Assembly: GCA_035535015.1 (NCBI GenBank)
Contig: DATLQU010000014.1
Coordinates: 1 to 64,000 of the forward strand
Source: Palsa-661 sp035535015
GTDB taxonomy: Bacteria; Actinomycetota; Acidimicrobiia; Acidimicrobiales; UBA8190
Reading direction: 5' to 3'
Length of the DNA: 64,000 nt
The position numbers were made by a program, and so were the translations under genes. The notes under the pieces are model-generated. The model was not told the DNA's origin and made no database searches. It was given only the letters and a program-made list of their open reading frames with translations. Of this stretch, positions 8,268 to 21,439 are shown in pieces; positions within the stretch are counted from its first letter, which is position 1, and each line of letters opens with the position of its first letter.

Positions 8268-11200
8268 CTACCGGCGGGCACCGGCCCGAGACGAGTCGCG
8301 GCCCCGACCTCCGGCCGCCGGGGTCCGGGCGGGACCGGGGACCACCGGTTCCGGCGCCTCCGGCGGGACGAGGGCGAGCACCAGGGCCGTCAACGCCTCC
8401 ACCGGTGGCTCGTCGGGGCCGAGGGGGACGGTGAGCTGCCGGGTCTCCTCCTTGTACAGCGCCTCGGGCCGCAACCGCCGCAGCCGCACCCGCGCGCTGG
8501 CCGGGAGGGCCAGGGGGGCCAGCCGGGCCACCAGCCGCCGCCGGCCGGCCACCGCCGGCTGTCCGGGCCGGCCGGTGGCCGAGACCTCCCGGACCCCGGT
8601 CCGCAGGCATTCGACCCGCAGCCGGGCCACGGCCAGAAGCCCCTCGGCCGGGCCCGGCAGGGGCCCGAACCGGTCCAGCCACTCGGCCCGGACGTCGTCC
8701 ACCTCGCTCTCCGCCACCACCTGCGCCAGCCGGCGGTAGGCCTCGAGCCGCAGATCCTCCCGACCCACGTAATCGGCGGGCAGATGGGCGTCGGACGGCA
8801 CGTCGATCTTCACCTCGACGGCGGGCCGGACCGGTTCCCCCTTCATGTCGGCCACCGCCTCGGCCACCATCTGCACGTACAGGTCGTAGCCCACGGCGGC
8901 GATATGGCCCGACTGGTCCCGACCGAGCAGATTCCCCGCCCCCCGGATCTCGAGGTCGCGCATGGCGATCTTGAAGCCGCTGCCGAGCTCGGTCTGCTCC
9001 CCGATGGTCCGCAGCCGTTCGTAGGCGGCTTCGCTCAGCACCTTGTCCGCCGGGTGCAGCAGGTAGGCGTAGGCCCGGTGCCCGGACCTCCCCACCCGGC
9101 CGCGCAATTGGTGCAACTGCCCCAGCCCCAGCCGGTCGGCCCGGTCCACCACCAGTGTGTTCACCGTGGGCATATCGATCCCCGACTCGATGATCGTGGT
9201 GCACACGAGCACGTCGTAGCGCTTCTCCCAGAAATCGAGCACGGCCTGTTCGAGGGTGCCCTCGTCCATCTGTCCATGGGCGATCACCACCCGCGCCTCG
9301 GGCACCAGCTCCCGGATCCGGCCGGCCACCGCTTCGATGTTCTGCACCCAGTTGTGCACGAAGAAGACCTGGCCCTCTCGGAGCAATTCCCGCCTGATGG
9401 CCTCCACCACGGCGGCCTCCTCGTATTCCCCCACGTAGGTCAGGATCGGCTGGCGCGCCGCCGGCGGCGTGTTGATCAGCGACAGGTCTCTGATGCCGGT
9501 CAAGGCCATCTCGAGCGTCCGCGGGATGGGGCTGGCCGTCAGGGTCAGCACGTCCACCCCGTCGGTCATGGCCTTGATCGTCTCCTTGTGGCTGACCCCG
9601 AACCGCTGCTCCTCGTCCACCACCAGCAGGCCCAGGTTCTTGAACCGGATGTCACCGGCCAGCAGCCGGTGCGTCCCCACCACCACGTCGACCGTCCCCG
9701 CTTCCAGCCCGGCCACCACCTTCCGGGCCTCGGCCGCCGTCAGGAACCGCGACAGCATCTCGACCCGGACAGGGAAACCGGCGTAGCGATCGGCGAACGT
9801 CTGCGCGTGCTGGGTGGCCAGCAAGGTGGTGGGCACGAGGACGGCCACCTGCTTCCCGTCCTGCACGGCCTTGAAGGCGGCGCGTACCGCCACCTCGGTC
9901 TTCCCGAAGCCCACGTCGCCGCAGACCAGCCGGTCCATGGGCCTCTCCGCCTCCATGTCGGAGGTCACCTCGTCGATGGCCCGGGCCTGATCAGGTGTCT
10001 CGGCGAACCCGAAGCCGTCGACCAGCTCCTGTTGCCAGGGCGTGTCGGGGCCGAAGGCGTGACCGCTCACCTGGAGACGCTTGCGGTAGAGCTCGACCAG
10101 CTCCACGGCCACCTCGTGGACCGCGGCGCGCGCTTTCGCCCGCGTCTTGCTCCACTCCGATCCCCCCAGCCGGTTGAGCGAGGGCGCCTCGCCCCCGCTG
10201 TAGGGGGTCAGCGCCTCGATCTGATCCGACGGCAGGTACAGCTTGTCGTCACCGCGGTACTCGAGCAGCAGGTAGTCGCGCGCGGCGCCGTTCACCGTCC
10301 GCGTCACCATCGATTTGAAGCGTGCCACCCCGTGCTGCCGGTGCACCACGTAGTCGCCGGGGGCCAGGTCGTCGAAGAAGCCGTCCACCGGCCGGGCCCG
10401 GGCCCGGGCCGGCCGATGCGCCCGACGACGTCCCGTCACATCGGCCTCGGCCAGCACGGCCACCTTGGCCGAGGACAGCACGAAGCCCCGGTCGAGCGGG
10501 GCCACCACCACCCGGATCCCCGGACGCCCGAGCTCGTCGCCCGCCGCGTGAGCGTCGGCCGCCGTTCCGAGCACCGGCACCGACAGCCCTTCCTCGGCCA
10601 AGACGCCGGCCAACCGCTCGGCCGACCCCGCCCCTTCGGCGCACACCGTCACCGAATAGCCGTCCTCGGCCAGAGCCCCCAGCCGGCCGGCCAGCCGGGA
10701 CCGGTCGCCGTGGACCGGCTCCCAGCCCTGGGCCGTCACCGACGGCGTGGCCGACGACGACGCCACCGGCACCATGGACAACACCGGGGCCGGACACTTC
10801 TCGAGCAGACGTTCGTAGGCCACGTGCAACCGGGGGAAGACCTCCTCCACACCGTCGTGGGCACCTTCCACCACGCCCCACGTCACGGCGAGGGCACCGG
10901 CCAGGGACGCCTCCTCGTCGTTCAACTCGACGGCCCGGTCGCGCATCCGCCGGGGATCGATCAGCACCACCCGGCCGCCGGCGCCGAGCAGGTCGGGCAG
11001 CACCCGTTCGTCGTCGCACAGCCAGGGCAACCACGATTCCATCCCGTCGAACAGCTGCCCCTCGGCCATCCTCTCCCACTGGCCCCGCCCCCAGGGCTCG
11101 CGCCCCACGAGCTCCCGGGCCCGCTCCCGCACGGCGTCGGTGGGCAGAACTTCGCGGCAGCCGAAGAGCTCCACCCTCTCGAGCGCTCCGACCGACCGTT

Positions 11201-11861
11201 GGTCCCCGGGATCGAACTCGGTCAGCCGGTCGACCTCGTCACCCCACAGGTCGATCCGCACTGGCAGGTCCGAGGTCGACGCGAAGACGTCGACGATCCC
11301 TCCCCGCACCGACACCTCGCCCCTGTGCTCGACCTGGTACTCCCGCCGGTAGCCCAGGCCCACCAGCCGGCTCACCAGCTCTTCGAGATCGACCCGGGCC
11401 CCCCGCTCGACCACCACCGGCGAAGCGGCCACGTCGACGGGCCCGAGCCGCTGCAGCAGAGCCCGCACGGGAGCGACCACCACCGCCGGCGCGTCGGTGG
11501 TGCTCGACCCCGGCACCGACTCGTCGCCGCCGGTCACCCCCAGATGCCACAGCAGCCGCAGCCGTTCGCCCATGGTGGCCACTTCCGGACTCACCCGTTC
11601 GAACGGCAGGGTGTCCCACGCCGGGAACAGCGCCACCACCCCGGCACCGAGGAAGGTGGTCAGGTCATGCGTCACCCGTTCGGCGTCGCGCACCGTCGGC
11701 GTCACCACCAGCATCGGCCGCCGCTCGCTCAGCTGGGCCACCCCGGCGATCACGAAGGCGGTGGCCGCCTCGGCAACGGCCAGCGCCGTCGAACCCACCG
11801 ACAGGGCGTCGACCATGGCCGGCTCGTGACGAAGCAGAGGGGGCAGGGACCGCAGGTTCAC
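8268..11861 (-). CDS. mfd: Transcription-repair coupling factor Mfd
   Basis: Translocase that removes RNA polymerase stalled at lesions and recruits UvrA. Domains in order: UvrB-like N-terminus (LFPAWDTLPFERVSPE), the CarD-like RNA polymerase interaction domain (APGDYVVHRQHGVARFKSM), RecG-type helicase core with Walker A CGDVGFGKTEVAVRAA and Walker B VVDEEQRFG, motif VI GQLHQLRGRVGRSG, and the C-terminal TRCF domain. A GTG at 11861 gives 1197 residues, close to the usual 1150-1230; an ATG at 11818 is an alternative. The frame is open far upstream, but that part overlaps pth and rplY and has no Mfd similarity. Confidence 0.96.
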   Translation of the reverse strand: MNLRSLPPLLRHEPAMVDALSVGSTALAVAEAATAFVIAGVAQLSERRPMLVVTPTVRDAERVTHDLTTFLGAGVVALFPAWDTLPFERVSPEVATMGERLRLLWHLGVTGGDESVPGSSTTDAPAVVVAPVRALLQRLGPVDVAASPVVVERGARVDLEELVSRLVGLGYRREYQVEHRGEVSVRGGIVDVFASTSDLPVRIDLWGDEVDRLTEFDPGDQRSVGALERVELFGCREVLPTDAVRERARELVGREPWGRGQWERMAEGQLFDGMESWLPWLCDDERVLPDLLGAGGRVVLIDPRRMRDRAVELNDEEASLAGALAVTWGVVEGAHDGVEEVFPRLHVAYERLLEKCPAPVLSMVPVASSSATPSVTAQGWEPVHGDRSRLAGRLGALAEDGYSVTVCAEGAGSAERLAGVLAEEGLSVPVLGTAADAHAAGDELGRPGIRVVVAPLDRGFVLSSAKVAVLAEADVTGRRRAHRPARARARPVDGFFDDLAPGDYVVHRQHGVARFKSMVTRTVNGAARDYLLLEYRGDDKLYLPSDQIEALTPYSGGEAPSLNRLGGSEWSKTRAKARAAVHEVAVELVELYRKRLQVSGHAFGPDTPWQQELVDGFGFAETPDQARAIDEVTSDMEAERPMDRLVCGDVGFGKTEVAVRAAFKAVQDGKQVAVLVPTTLLATQHAQTFADRYAGFPVRVEMLSRFLTAAEARKVVAGLEAGTVDVVVGTHRLLAGDIRFKNLGLLVVDEEQRFGVSHKETIKAMTDGVDVLTLTASPIPRTLEMALTGIRDLSLINTPPAARQPILTYVGEYEEAAVVEAIRRELLREGQVFFVHNWVQNIEAVAGRIRELVPEARVVIAHGQMDEGTLEQAVLDFWEKRYDVLVCTTIIESGIDMPTVNTLVVDRADRLGLGQLHQLRGRVGRSGHRAYAYLLHPADKVLSEAAYERLRTIGEQTELGSGFKIAMRDLEIRGAGNLLGRDQSGHIAAVGYDLYVQMVAEAVADMKGEPVRPAVEVKIDVPSDAHLPADYVGREDLRLEAYRRLAQVVAESEVDDVRAEWLDRFGPLPGPAEGLLAVARLRVECLRTGVREVSATGRPGQPAVAGRRRLVARLAPLALPASARVRLRRLRPEALYKEETRQLTVPLGPDEPPVEALTALVLALVPPEAPEPVVPGPARTPAAGGRGRDSSRAGARR

Positions 11862-11950
11862 GTCGGCCGAGGCTAATGGGGCCGCCTGCCCCCCTTCTGT
11901 TCCGGCCCCTCGGGCGGGTCCAGACGGCCCGCCCTGTGCTCTGCGCCTTC

Positions 11951-12592
11951 TCAGCTTTCGGCCGGTCCGGCGCTGATCTCGGTGTTGAACCGCAGCATGG
12001 CGGCATCGGCCCCATCGGCGGCGATCACCTCCACGGCGTCGGCCGCGGTGGCCACGGCCACGTCCAGGGCATCGCGTTCCGCCCGGCCCGGCCGGTGCAG
12101 CACGTAGTCGGCTCCCGGTTGCCGGCCGGGCGGCTTCCCGATCCCGATCCGCACCCGCAGATAGCCGGGCCCCTGCACATGGGCGTGGATCGACTTGAGC
12201 CCGTTGTTCCCCGCCGTCCCGCCGCCCACCTTCACCTTCACCCGCCCGCTGGGCAGGTCGAGCTCGTCGTGGACGACCACCAGTCGGGCGAGATCGGACA
12301 CCCCGTACCGCCGCAACAGGGCGGCCACGGCCAACCCCGACTCGTTCATGTAGGTCTGGGGCACGGCCACGGCCACCAGGCGCCCCGCCAGCCGCAGCTG
12401 GGCCACCTCGGACCGCGTCCCCTTCTCGGCCCGTAGCCGCTCGCCCTGGCGCCCGGCCACAAGCACAGCCGTCTCGGCTCCCAGGTTGTGGCGCGTCCGC
12501 TCGTACTCGGCGCCCGGGTTCCCGAGCCCCACCACCAGCAGGTCGACGCTCGTCCCCGTCCGGGGGGCGCCGAAGACCCGGCGCAGGCTCAG
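11951..12592 (-). CDS. pth: Peptidyl-tRNA hydrolase, start unresolved (CTG candidate)
   Basis: Hydrolyses peptidyl-tRNA released from stalled ribosomes. The core is complete: VVGLGNPGAEYERTRHN with the catalytic His, PQTYMNESG, VVVHDELDLPSGRVK, and GTAGNNGLKSI. The first canonical start (GTG at 12535) falls directly on the first strand and would leave no residues before VGLGNPG. Upstream the frame reads LSLRRVFG...VDLLVVGLGNPG, a normal-looking N-terminus, starting at a CTG at 12592 that overlaps the rplY TGA as CTGA. This gives 213 residues. If the CTG is not used, the protein is 194 residues from 12535. Confidence 0.9.
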   Translation of the reverse strand: MSLRRVFGAPRTGTSVDLLVVGLGNPGAEYERTRHNLGAETAVLVAGRQGERLRAEKGTRSEVAQLRLAGRLVAVAVPQTYMNESGLAVAALLRRYGVSDLARLVVVHDELDLPSGRVKVKVGGGTAGNNGLKSIHAHVQGPGYLRVRIGIGKPPGRQPGADYVLHRPGRAERDALDVAVATAADAVEVIAADGADAAMLRFNTEISAGPAES

Positions 12593-13254
12593 CCTTCCTC
12601 GCCGCCGGATTCGGACGCCGGCTCGCCGCCGGCCGGGGCCGCGGCCTCGGCACCCTCGAGGCCCCCTTCGCCCTCGACGGCCTCGCCCGCCTCCTGCACC
12701 CTCGGCGCCTGGCCGGCGGCCACCACGGCCTCGGGGTCGAGCTCGGTGGTCACCCCGGGGGGAAGCACGATGTCCGCTACCCGCACGGCGGACCCGATGA
12801 TCAGCTCGCTGATGTCCGCCTCCAGGTGGGGCGGGATGTCCGAGGGACGGCTCCGGATGGGCAGGGCGAAGAGCTGCTGGTCGAGGATCCCGTCGGCCCG
12901 GTGCAGCTCGATGGCTTCGCCCACCAGGGTGATCGGCACTTCCGAGCTGATCTCCCGGTCGGGGTCCACCACCTGGAAATCGACGTGGATCACCGTGTTC
13001 TTCACCGGGTGCCGCTGCAGCTCCCGGGCCATCGTCATCAGCTTGGTGCCACCCACCTGGAGCGACAACACGGCGTTCACCCCGGCATCGGTGTTCAGTG
13101 CGGCCCGCAGATCCCGGGCGGCCACGGTCACCGAAATGGCCTCGACCCCCTCGCCGTAGACGACAGCGGGGATCCGCCCCTCCTGGCGGAGCCGGCGCGC
13201 CGGCCGCGACCCGATGGACCGACCAGCTTCGGCGACCAGGGTGAATTCGGCCAT
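12589..13254 (-). CDS. rplY: 50S ribosomal protein L25/general stress protein Ctc
   Basis: Binds 5S rRNA in the large ribosomal subunit. The N-terminal L25 domain runs from LVAEAGRSIGSRPARRLR through IPAVVYGEG and HPVKNTVIHVDFQ; the C-terminal TL5 beta domain follows (VPITLVGEA, then DILDQQ-type and LPPGVTTELDPE). The tail is acidic and Glu/Gly/Ala-rich, as usual in actinobacterial Ctc. ATG 13254 was chosen over an upstream in-frame start because a GAGGAG lies about 8 bases before it and the protein then starts MAEFTLVAEAG. 221 residues. It heads the rplY-pth pair. Confidence 0.95.
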   Translation of the reverse strand: MAEFTLVAEAGRSIGSRPARRLRQEGRIPAVVYGEGVEAISVTVAARDLRAALNTDAGVNAVLSLQVGGTKLMTMARELQRHPVKNTVIHVDFQVVDPDREISSEVPITLVGEAIELHRADGILDQQLFALPIRSRPSDIPPHLEADISELIIGSAVRVADIVLPPGVTTELDPEAVVAAGQAPRVQEAGEAVEGEGGLEGAEAAAPAGGEPASESGGEEG

Positions 13255-13471
13255 GAATTTCGCTCCTCGGGTGGACTGACCAGTGGAACCGCCCCGGCCG
13301 CCGCTGCCGTTACCGGGGGCGGGCGACACACGGCGGATTGACGCGGCGACACAGCATAGATGGCCCTGCTGCGGGGCCCGGAAAGCCCCAGCCGGCAGGA
13401 GCCGACGGGGCCGACCCGGCAGCCGTGGCCGGCCCGGCCCCTCCGCCGCCTATTAACCCGCAATCTGCTTC

Positions 13472-13484
13472 TAGTAATGTACTA
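13472..13484. promoter_or_regulatory. Palindrome upstream of winged-helix regulator
   Basis: Perfect inverted repeat TAGTA-ATG-TACTA lying 14 bases before the ATG at 13498. It sits in an AT-rich patch that stands out in this GC-rich DNA and overlaps a plausible -10 element (TAATGT). It may be an autoregulatory operator for the downstream HTH protein; this is inference from position and symmetry only. Confidence 0.4.
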
Positions 13485-13497
13485 CCATCATTGGCGT

Positions 13498-13779
13498 ATG
13501 GCGGAGTGGGGGTTCCTGACCAATCACGCGCGGGCGCTTCTCTTCATCGCCAGCGACCCCGAGGCCCGTCTGCGCGACCTGGCCGTGGCGCTCGGCGTGA
13601 CCGAGCGCACCGCCTACGGCATCGTGGCCGACCTCACCGCGGCGGGCTACGTGGTGAAGGAGAGAGACGGCCGTCGCAACCGCTATCACATCCAGGGCGA
13701 GCTTCCCGTCCGGGACTCGGCGATCAGGGAACGGACCGTCGGCGAACTTTTGGACCTGTTCATCGACAGCCCCGACTGA
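13498..13779 (+). CDS. Small winged-helix (MarR/ArsR-like) transcriptional regulator
   Basis: DNA-binding protein of 93 residues consisting of little more than one winged helix: LLFIASDPEARLRDLAVALG (helices 1-2), TERTAYGIVADLTAAGY (recognition helix), and VKERDGRRNRYHIQ (wing). No ligand domain or metal-binding cysteines are visible. The ATG at 13498 was chosen because it follows an AT-rich promoter-like stretch and removes a low-complexity Arg/Pro extension that an earlier in-frame start at 13360 would add. It lies just upstream of the signalling operon in the same orientation, so it may control it. Its targets are unknown. Confidence 0.75.
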   Translation: MAEWGFLTNHARALLFIASDPEARLRDLAVALGVTERTAYGIVADLTAAGYVVKERDGRRNRYHIQGELPVRDSAIRERTVGELLDLFIDSPD

Positions 13780-13984
13780 CGGCGGCCGGTCCTCTTCGTC
13801 CGGACCCGCCGGCGGGTCCTTCCACCCAACGTTCGGTTCCTCACCGCCGTTCCGGCCTTCCGGACCGAAAGTTATTGTTCAGGTTTTGAGCCTGGCTGCC
13901 GAAATGGGACACGGACGTCTCCAGATCTGGACCGGATGTTTCTCGTCTTCACGAAGAGAAAACGACTCCTCCAGGGAGGCATCC

Positions 13985-16900
13985 ATGCCCGACTCAGCGG
14001 TGGCGCTGGCCGACCCGCTCGACCCCACCGTTTTGCTCAGCGTCCTGGCCCAGGTCAAGAGGGGCGATTTCGCCGCTCGCATGCCCCTCGAGTGGACCGG
14101 TGTGGCCGGCAAGGTGGCCGACGGATTCAACGACGTCATCATCGCCAACCAGGCGCTCGAGCAGGAACTGGCCCGGGTCAGCCAGGTCGTCGGAGCCCAG
14201 GGCCGGCTCTCACAACGCGCCGTCCTCGGAGGGACGGCATCGAGTTGGTCGGGCAGTGTGGAATCGGTCAACAACCTGATCGAGGCCCTGGTACGCCCGA
14301 CGTCGGAGATGCAGCGCGTCATCGGGGCCGTGGCCGACGGCGACCTCTCCAAGAAGGTGACCGTCGAAGTCTCGGGCGAGATGCTGGAACTGAAGAACAC
14401 CATCAACGCCATGGTGGACCAGCTGAACGGCTTCATCTCCGAGGTCACCCGGGTGGCGCGCGAGGTGGGCACCGAAGGCACGCTCGGTCAGGCCGCAGCG
14501 GTGACCATCGAGGTCGGCGGGGTCTGGAAGGACCTCACCGACAACGTCAACCTGATGGCCGGCAACCTGACCGGACAGGTCCGCAACATCGCCGAAGTGA
14601 CCACCGCCGTGGCCAACGGCGACCTCTCCAAGAAGATCTCGATCGACGTCAAGGGCGAGTTCCTCCAGCTGAAGAACACCGTCAACGCCATGGTGGACCA
14701 ACTGAACGCCTTCGCCGGAGAGGTGACCCGGGTGGCACGGGAGGTGGGGGTCGAGGGCAAGTTGGGCGGCCAGGCCCAGTCCACCGAGGTCTCCGGCGTC
14801 TGGAAGGACCTCACCGACAACGTCAACCAGTTGGCCGCCAACCTCACCAACCAGGTCCGTGCCATCGCCGAGGTGGCCACGGCCGTGACCAACGGCGACC
14901 TCACCCGCCAGGTCCGGGTGGAGGCGAGCGGCGAGGTGGCCGCCCTGAAAGACACCCTGAACGAGATGATCCGCAATCTGGGCGAGACCACGCGGCAGAA
15001 CGTGGAGCAGGACTGGCTCAAGACCAACCGTGAACGCATCACCCGCATGCTGCAGGGTCAGGACAACCTGGCCGACGTCTCGAACATGATCCTCTCCGAG
15101 CTCGCCACCCTCGTCTCGGCGCAACACGGGGTCTTCTACTCCCTCACCAGTCCCACCGACGGCAGTGATCCGGTCCTGGCACTTCAGGCCGGCTACGGAA
15201 ACGAAGAGCGCCGGGGACTCTCGACCTCGTTCCGTCTGGGCGAAGGCCTGGTCGGACAGTGCGGCAAGGAGAAGAAGCGGATCCTTCTCACCGAGGTCCC
15301 GGCCGACTACGTCAGGATCAACTCCGGTCTCGGGGCATCGCCACCGCTGAACATCATCGTCCTGCCCGTCCTGTTCGAGGGATCACTCCAGGCCGTCATC
15401 GAACTGGCCTCCTTCTCCTCTTTCTCCGTCACCCATCAGACATTCCTCGATTCGGTCACCGAGAGCATCGGGATCGTCCTGAGCACTATCCAGGCCTCCG
15501 CCCTCACCGAAACCCTCCTCAAGCAGTCCCAGACATTGGCCGAGGAGCTCCGGTCCCAACAGGGCGAGCTGCGCGCCTCCAACGAAGGCCTGGAACGTCA
15601 GGCCAGCCTCCTGGCCGATCGAAACCGCGAAGCATCGAACCGGAACCAGGAGATCGAACAGTCCAAGCGACTGCTGGAGGAGAAGGCGGCCCAACTGGCG
15701 ATCTCGTCGAAGTACAAGTCCGAGTTCATCGCCAACATGTCCCACGAGCTCCGCACGCCCCTGAACAGCCTCCTGATCCTGGCCGAGCAGCTCGAGGACA
15801 ACCCGGACAACAACATGACCGAGACCCAGGTCCGCTACGCCAGCGTGATCAGCGCATCGGGCCAGGATCTCATGGCCCTGCTCAACAGCATTCTCGACCT
15901 GGCCAAGGCCGAGTCGGGCACCATCTCGGCCGAGACGTCGGACGTCGACCTCGCCGAGCTCTCGGCGTCACTACTGCAGGAGTTCGAGCCCGTGGCCAGA
16001 CAGAAGGCCGTCGGTTATGCGGTCGACGTGGCCGTGGGGGTCCCCACCACCTTCGTCACCGATTCCCAGCGGCTCCGCCAGATCCTGAAGAACCTTCTGG
16101 CCAACGCCTTCAAATTCACCGAACGCGGCTCGGTGCAGGTCCAGATTGCCTTGACCCGATCCGGCTGGAGCGAAGCGAGCGAGTCACTCGTGGCCGCTCC
16201 CGCCGTCATCGCCTTCTGCGTCAGCGACACCGGCATCGGCATCAACGACGAACAGCAACATCGGATCTTCGAAGCGTTCGCCCAAGGTGACGGTTCCACG
16301 GCCCGTCTCTACGGAGGGACCGGCCTCGGCCTGTCCATAAGCCGCGAGCTGGCCGCCCTGCTCGGGGGGGAGATCACCGTGGCCAGCACTCCCGGTGAGG
16401 GCAGTCTCTTCACCGTCTACCTCCCCGTGGGAGGTCCACCGGCCGCCGTCGCCGAGACGGCCGGCACGACACCCCCGCCTCCCTCCGTCCACCGTTATGA
16501 AGGACCGGTCGTCAGTCCCCGGCATCACACCACCGGCGCCAGTGGCTCGAACGGTTCGCAGAGCGCGGCCACCGGCACCAGCCGATCGGCCAGTCTGCTC
16601 GACGTCGAAGTCGACGTCGACGGGGTGAAGATCCTTCTCGTCGACGACGACTTCCGCAACATCTTCGCCCTCTCCGCCGTCCTGCAACGGGGCCGGGCCC
16701 TCGTGGTGGTGGCCGAGAGCGGCGCCGAGGCCCTGGCCATCTTGGAGTACACGCCCGATATCGACATCGTCCTCATGGACATCATGATGCCGGTCATGGA
16801 CGGCTACGAGGCGATGCGCCGGATCCGGGCCGGTGATCGATCGAGCGGACTTCCCATCATCGCCGTTACCGGCAAGGTCATGGACGGCGAACGCCAGCGC

Positions 16901-17556
16901 TGCATCGACGCTGGCGCCGACGACTACGTGTCCAAGCCCGTGGACACCGCCGAGCTCTTCGACGCCCTGAGGCCCTGGCTCCCGGGCAACAGTCGGTCAG
17001 CCGAATCAGCTCCGGTCCTCGACACCATCGAGCCGGCGATGCCGGCGACCCGGCAGCCGGCGACACCGACCGACGAAAACCGGTCTCCGGCGGTGAGGTC
17101 GACGGCCGGCGACGAAGGATCCCTGCCCGACCGGTTCCGGATCAACGGGTCAGCCGGCAGCGCCATCGACGGAACGAAGATCCTGGTGATCGACGACGAC
17201 TTCCGAAACATCTTCGCCCTGACGGCACTGCTCGAACGCTCTCACGCCGATGTCTTCGTGGCCGAGAGCGGCGCCGAGGCCCTGGCCGCCCTGGAGCGAA
17301 CGCCCGACATCGACATCGTCCTCATGGACATCATGATGCCGATGATGGACGGGTACGACACCATGCGTGCCATCCGGGACCTGGAGCACTTCACCGCGCT
17401 GCCGATCATCGCTGTCACCGGCAAGGTCATGGACGCAGAGCGCCAGCGCTGCATCGAAGCGGGGGCGAACGACTACGTTCCCAAGCCGGTCGACACCGCC
17501 GAACTCCTGGCCGCGCTGCGACCCTGGCTGCCGGCGTCTACACCATCGATGACGCC

Positions 17557-17560
<4 letters not shown>
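13985..17560 (+). CDS. Soluble poly-HAMP hybrid histidine kinase with two receiver domains
   Basis: Cytoplasmic sensor kinase of 1191 residues with no membrane span. The N-terminal ~340 residues are tandem HAMP-like units, seen as repeated GDLSKKV/GDLSKKI/GDLTRQV and GVWKDLTDNVN motifs. A GAF domain (about 365-510), a coiled coil, a HisKA domain with phospho-acceptor His587 in MSHELRTPLNS, a HATPase (NLLANAFKF, then GGTGLGLSI) and two REC domains follow, with acceptor Asp932 and Asp1115 in near-identical VLMDIMMPxMDG contexts. The layout recalls group III (Nik1-type) kinases. ATG 13985 has a GGGAGG about 6 bases upstream; an in-frame TTG at 13886 lacks a ribosome site. Its TGA overlaps the next ATG. 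Confidence 0.9.
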
Positions 17561-20451
<2,891 letters not shown>

Positions 20452-20491
20452 CGTCGTCGGAGACATCGTCGGAGACATCGGTGACGTGCCC

Positions 20492-21439
20492 ATGACCGAT
20501 CCGGCCGCCCAGGCCGGCGGACCCCAGGCCATGTCTGATCGCGTCCTGCTGGTCGAGGACAACCCTGTGAATCAGCGGGTGGCCATCGCCATGCTCGAAC
20601 ATCTCGGATTCTGTACCGATGTCGTCGACAATGGCGTAGAAGCGGTCATCGCGGCGACGATGGTGCCGTACCGAGCCATTCTCATGGACTGCCAGATCCC
20701 CGTGCTGAACGGCTACGACGTCACCACGGAGATTCGCAGCCAGTGGGGGGCGTCACGTCTCTCTCCCATCATCGCCGTCACCTCGTCGACGTCGGCTCCG
20801 GACAGAATGCGCTGCCGGACGGCGGGCATGGACGGCTTTCTGGCCAAGCCCCTCAGTCTCGAGTCTCTGGCCGACGGCATGGCGCGTTGGGCTCCCGAGG
20901 CGTCGCGTCCTGCCGTCTCCGAATCCGCCGTGGACCCCGATCCGGCGTTCCCGGACGACGCACCGGTCGGGACCGACGGGCCGACACCATCGCTCGATGC
21001 CAAGGTCGTGGCCCGCCTACGACGGCTGGGCGACGCCGCCGGAGAGGACCTTCTCGGCCAGTTGGCCGCCATCTTCCTTCCCGACGCCGACGCCCGGATC
21101 GCGGCCATGCGAGATGCGCTGCTTCAAGAAGACGGATCAGCACTGATCCATTCGGCTCACGCATTGTGCGGGGCCAGTGCCAACCTCGGCGCCGCCGCCC
21201 TCTCCCGTCTCTGCGCCCACTTGGCCACCGACGGGGCCGTGGTCGACACCGAGGGCGCCGAGGAACTCCTGCTGGCGGTGGAGGCGGAGCTGGAACGGGT
21301 TCGATCGTCCCTCGTGACCCCGACGCTAACCCTGGTCCCGCCTGAGCGCAGCCAGGGCGTCCCATGCTCCTCTCCGCCGTCACCCCCTCCTCCGTTACCG
21401 GGTTCGGCGGGTTCGGCGGCCCCGAGGGCGCGGCCATGA
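20492..21439 (+). CDS. REC-HPt phosphotransfer protein
   Basis: 315-residue protein with an N-terminal receiver (RVLLVEDNPVNQRVA, Asp66 in ILMDCQIPVLNG) joined by a Pro/Asp-rich linker to a C-terminal HPt helical bundle (His223 in HSAHALCGAS). In the HPt motif the usual Lys three residues after His is Cys. The last ~30 residues are Pro/Ser-rich and overlap the start of the next gene. ATG 20492 was chosen; GTG at 20444 (overlapping the upstream stop) or ATG 20531 are possible. It could shuttle phosphate between the kinases and the GGDEF protein, which is inference from gene order. Confidence 0.82.
   Translation: MTDPAAQAGGPQAMSDRVLLVEDNPVNQRVAIAMLEHLGFCTDVVDNGVEAVIAATMVPYRAILMDCQIPVLNGYDVTTEIRSQWGASRLSPIIAVTSSTSAPDRMRCRTAGMDGFLAKPLSLESLADGMARWAPEASRPAVSESAVDPDPAFPDDAPVGTDGPTPSLDAKVVARLRRLGDAAGEDLLGQLAAIFLPDADARIAAMRDALLQEDGSALIHSAHALCGASANLGAAALSRLCAHLATDGAVVDTEGAEELLLAVEAELERVRSSLVTPTLTLVPPERSQGVPCSSPPSPPPPLPGSAGSAAPRARP

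Noticed and set aside
7899..11876. 1325-codon plus-strand frame opposite mfd
   Set aside because: It is the antisense shadow of mfd and of the lipoprotein gene, His/Gly/Pro-rich with no domain.
8268..12653. A single 1461-codon minus-strand frame covering mfd and more
   Set aside because: Only the part from 11861 matches Mfd; the rest is open by GC bias and overlaps pth and rplY.
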